Source: an uncultured Lachnospiraceae bacterium
Lineage (GTDB): Bacteria > Bacillota > Clostridia > Lachnospirales > Lachnospiraceae
Reading direction: 5' to 3'
NCBI GenBank assembly: GCA_910588755.1
Contig: CAJUQZ010000121.1
Location: 1-14,294, forward strand
DNA length: 14,294 nucleotides
Shown here: positions 14,118-14,294 of the stretch, one piece after another
Layout: each line of letters opens with the position of its first letter
Position numbering within the stretch: position 1 is the stretch's first letter
The notes under the pieces: model-generated
Told to the model about the DNA's origin: nothing
Database searches by the model: none
What the model saw: only the letters and a program-made list of their open reading frames with translations
Translations under genes and position numbers: made by a program

Positions 14118-14161
14118 AAAAAGGGAAATGCATGCTATTTGATTTGCTTACATTTCCCTTT
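14117..14161 (-). terminator. Long hairpin with U-run upstream of the ATPase gene
   Basis: On the minus strand AAAGGGAAATG (14161-14151... paired arm) and CATTTCCCTTT (14130-14120) are perfect 11-bp complements with a 20-base loop, followed by a run of T ending at 14117. This has the shape of an intrinsic terminator for a gene beyond the right edge. Its 3' side overlaps the extended -10, so it would insulate the BceAB-type genes from upstream transcription. Confidence 0.55.
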
Positions 14162-14166
14162 GATTT

Positions 14167-14182
14167 CTTACAGTTTTGTAAG
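14167..14182. promoter_or_regulatory. BceR-family operator-like palindrome
   Basis: CTTACA-GTTT-TGTAAG is a perfect 6-bp palindrome with a 4-base spacer. It matches the pattern TNACA-N4-TGTAA that I recall being proposed for BceR-type response regulators. Further TTACA half sites lie at 14148-14152 and 14202-14206. Its position upstream of a -35-less promoter fits activator binding. Confidence 0.5.
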
Positions 14183-14294
14183 ATTGGTGTGTTGTCACAC
14201 ATTACATTTGCTGATTAATAGATTGAATACTATATTATGAATAATCCTGAATTATTCACGGAATAACAGCATTAACTGCTGAAACCCGCATAGT

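Larger units (their letters stand above)
13974..14294. other. Non-coding leader upstream of the BceAB-type genes
   Basis: No gene is supported in these 321 bases. Read toward the ATPase gene the region contains a small dyad CAGCA/TGCTG (14281-14267), a palindrome TGAATAAT/ATTATTCA (14258-14238), an operator-like palindrome (14182-14167), a U-tailed hairpin (14161-14117) and an extended -10 box (14117-14109). The last 130 bases before the start codon show only a weak dyad ACAGT/ACTGT (14015-14030). Confidence 0.6.

Noticed and set aside
14020..14202. A 60-codon minus-strand frame upstream of the ATPase gene
   Set aside because: Cys-rich, low-information translation that runs through the hairpin, the -10 box and the operator-like palindrome; no ribosome site.
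1..14294. Mobile elements, prophage genes, CRISPR arrays, tRNA or rRNA genes
   Set aside because: No transposase or integrase motifs, no regularly spaced repeats and no RNA-gene signatures were seen on either strand.

Overview
The window looks like ordinary chromosomal DNA of a spore-forming, anaerobic Clostridia species, most likely of the Lachnospiraceae type. This is inferred from the sporulation cluster hup-rqcP-yabP-yabQ, a CotS-family spore coat gene, an HD-domain CCA-adding enzyme, a TPP-riboswitch-controlled thiT and a BceAB-type peptide exporter. Every gene I can support lies on the minus strand, so transcription runs from high to low coordinates. Plus-strand reading frames are shadows. 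I see no insertion sequence, prophage, tRNA, rRNA or CRISPR array.

Layout in transcription order. (a) 14294-13974 is a non-coding leader with a palindrome resembling a BceR-family operator, a long hairpin with a U-run and an extended -10 box. (b) 13973-11206 holds an ABC ATPase and a FtsX/BceB-type permease, a likely antimicrobial-peptide resistance or sensing module without a two-component system inside the window. (c) 11205-10905 holds a strong sigma-A promoter, a TPP riboswitch and a hairpin that masks the ribosome binding site of thiT (10904-10179). (d) A bidirectional hairpin follows, then a large cytoplasmic GH2-superfamily glycosidase (10008-6850). (e) A short promoter-bearing gap leads into an unrecognised two-helix membrane protein, coupled by an ATGA overlap to cca (CCA-adding enzyme). 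(f) A structured 95-base gap precedes a CotS-family gene with a GTG start. (g) A nitrilase-superfamily hydrolase and a PEGA-domain lipoprotein sit 23 bases apart and probably form an operon. (h) The HU gene has a consensus promoter and is followed by rqcP, yabP and the 5' part of yabQ, which runs off the left edge.

Several starts were moved downstream from the longest open frame because a clear Shine-Dalgarno sequence precedes an internal ATG: PEGA lipoprotein, hydrolase, membrane protein, GH2, ThiT, BceB-like and BceA-like. The most notable signals are regulatory: the TPP riboswitch with an apparent anti-Shine-Dalgarno hairpin, the BceR-like operator with an extended -10 promoter, a sigma-E-like promoter overlapping the rqcP stop codon upstream of yabPQ, a palindrome over the hup -10 box, and a long-range 9-bp pairing that could occlude the cotS-like ribosome binding site. 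I do not see a clearly novel multi-gene system. The least explained protein is the 206-residue membrane protein before cca.
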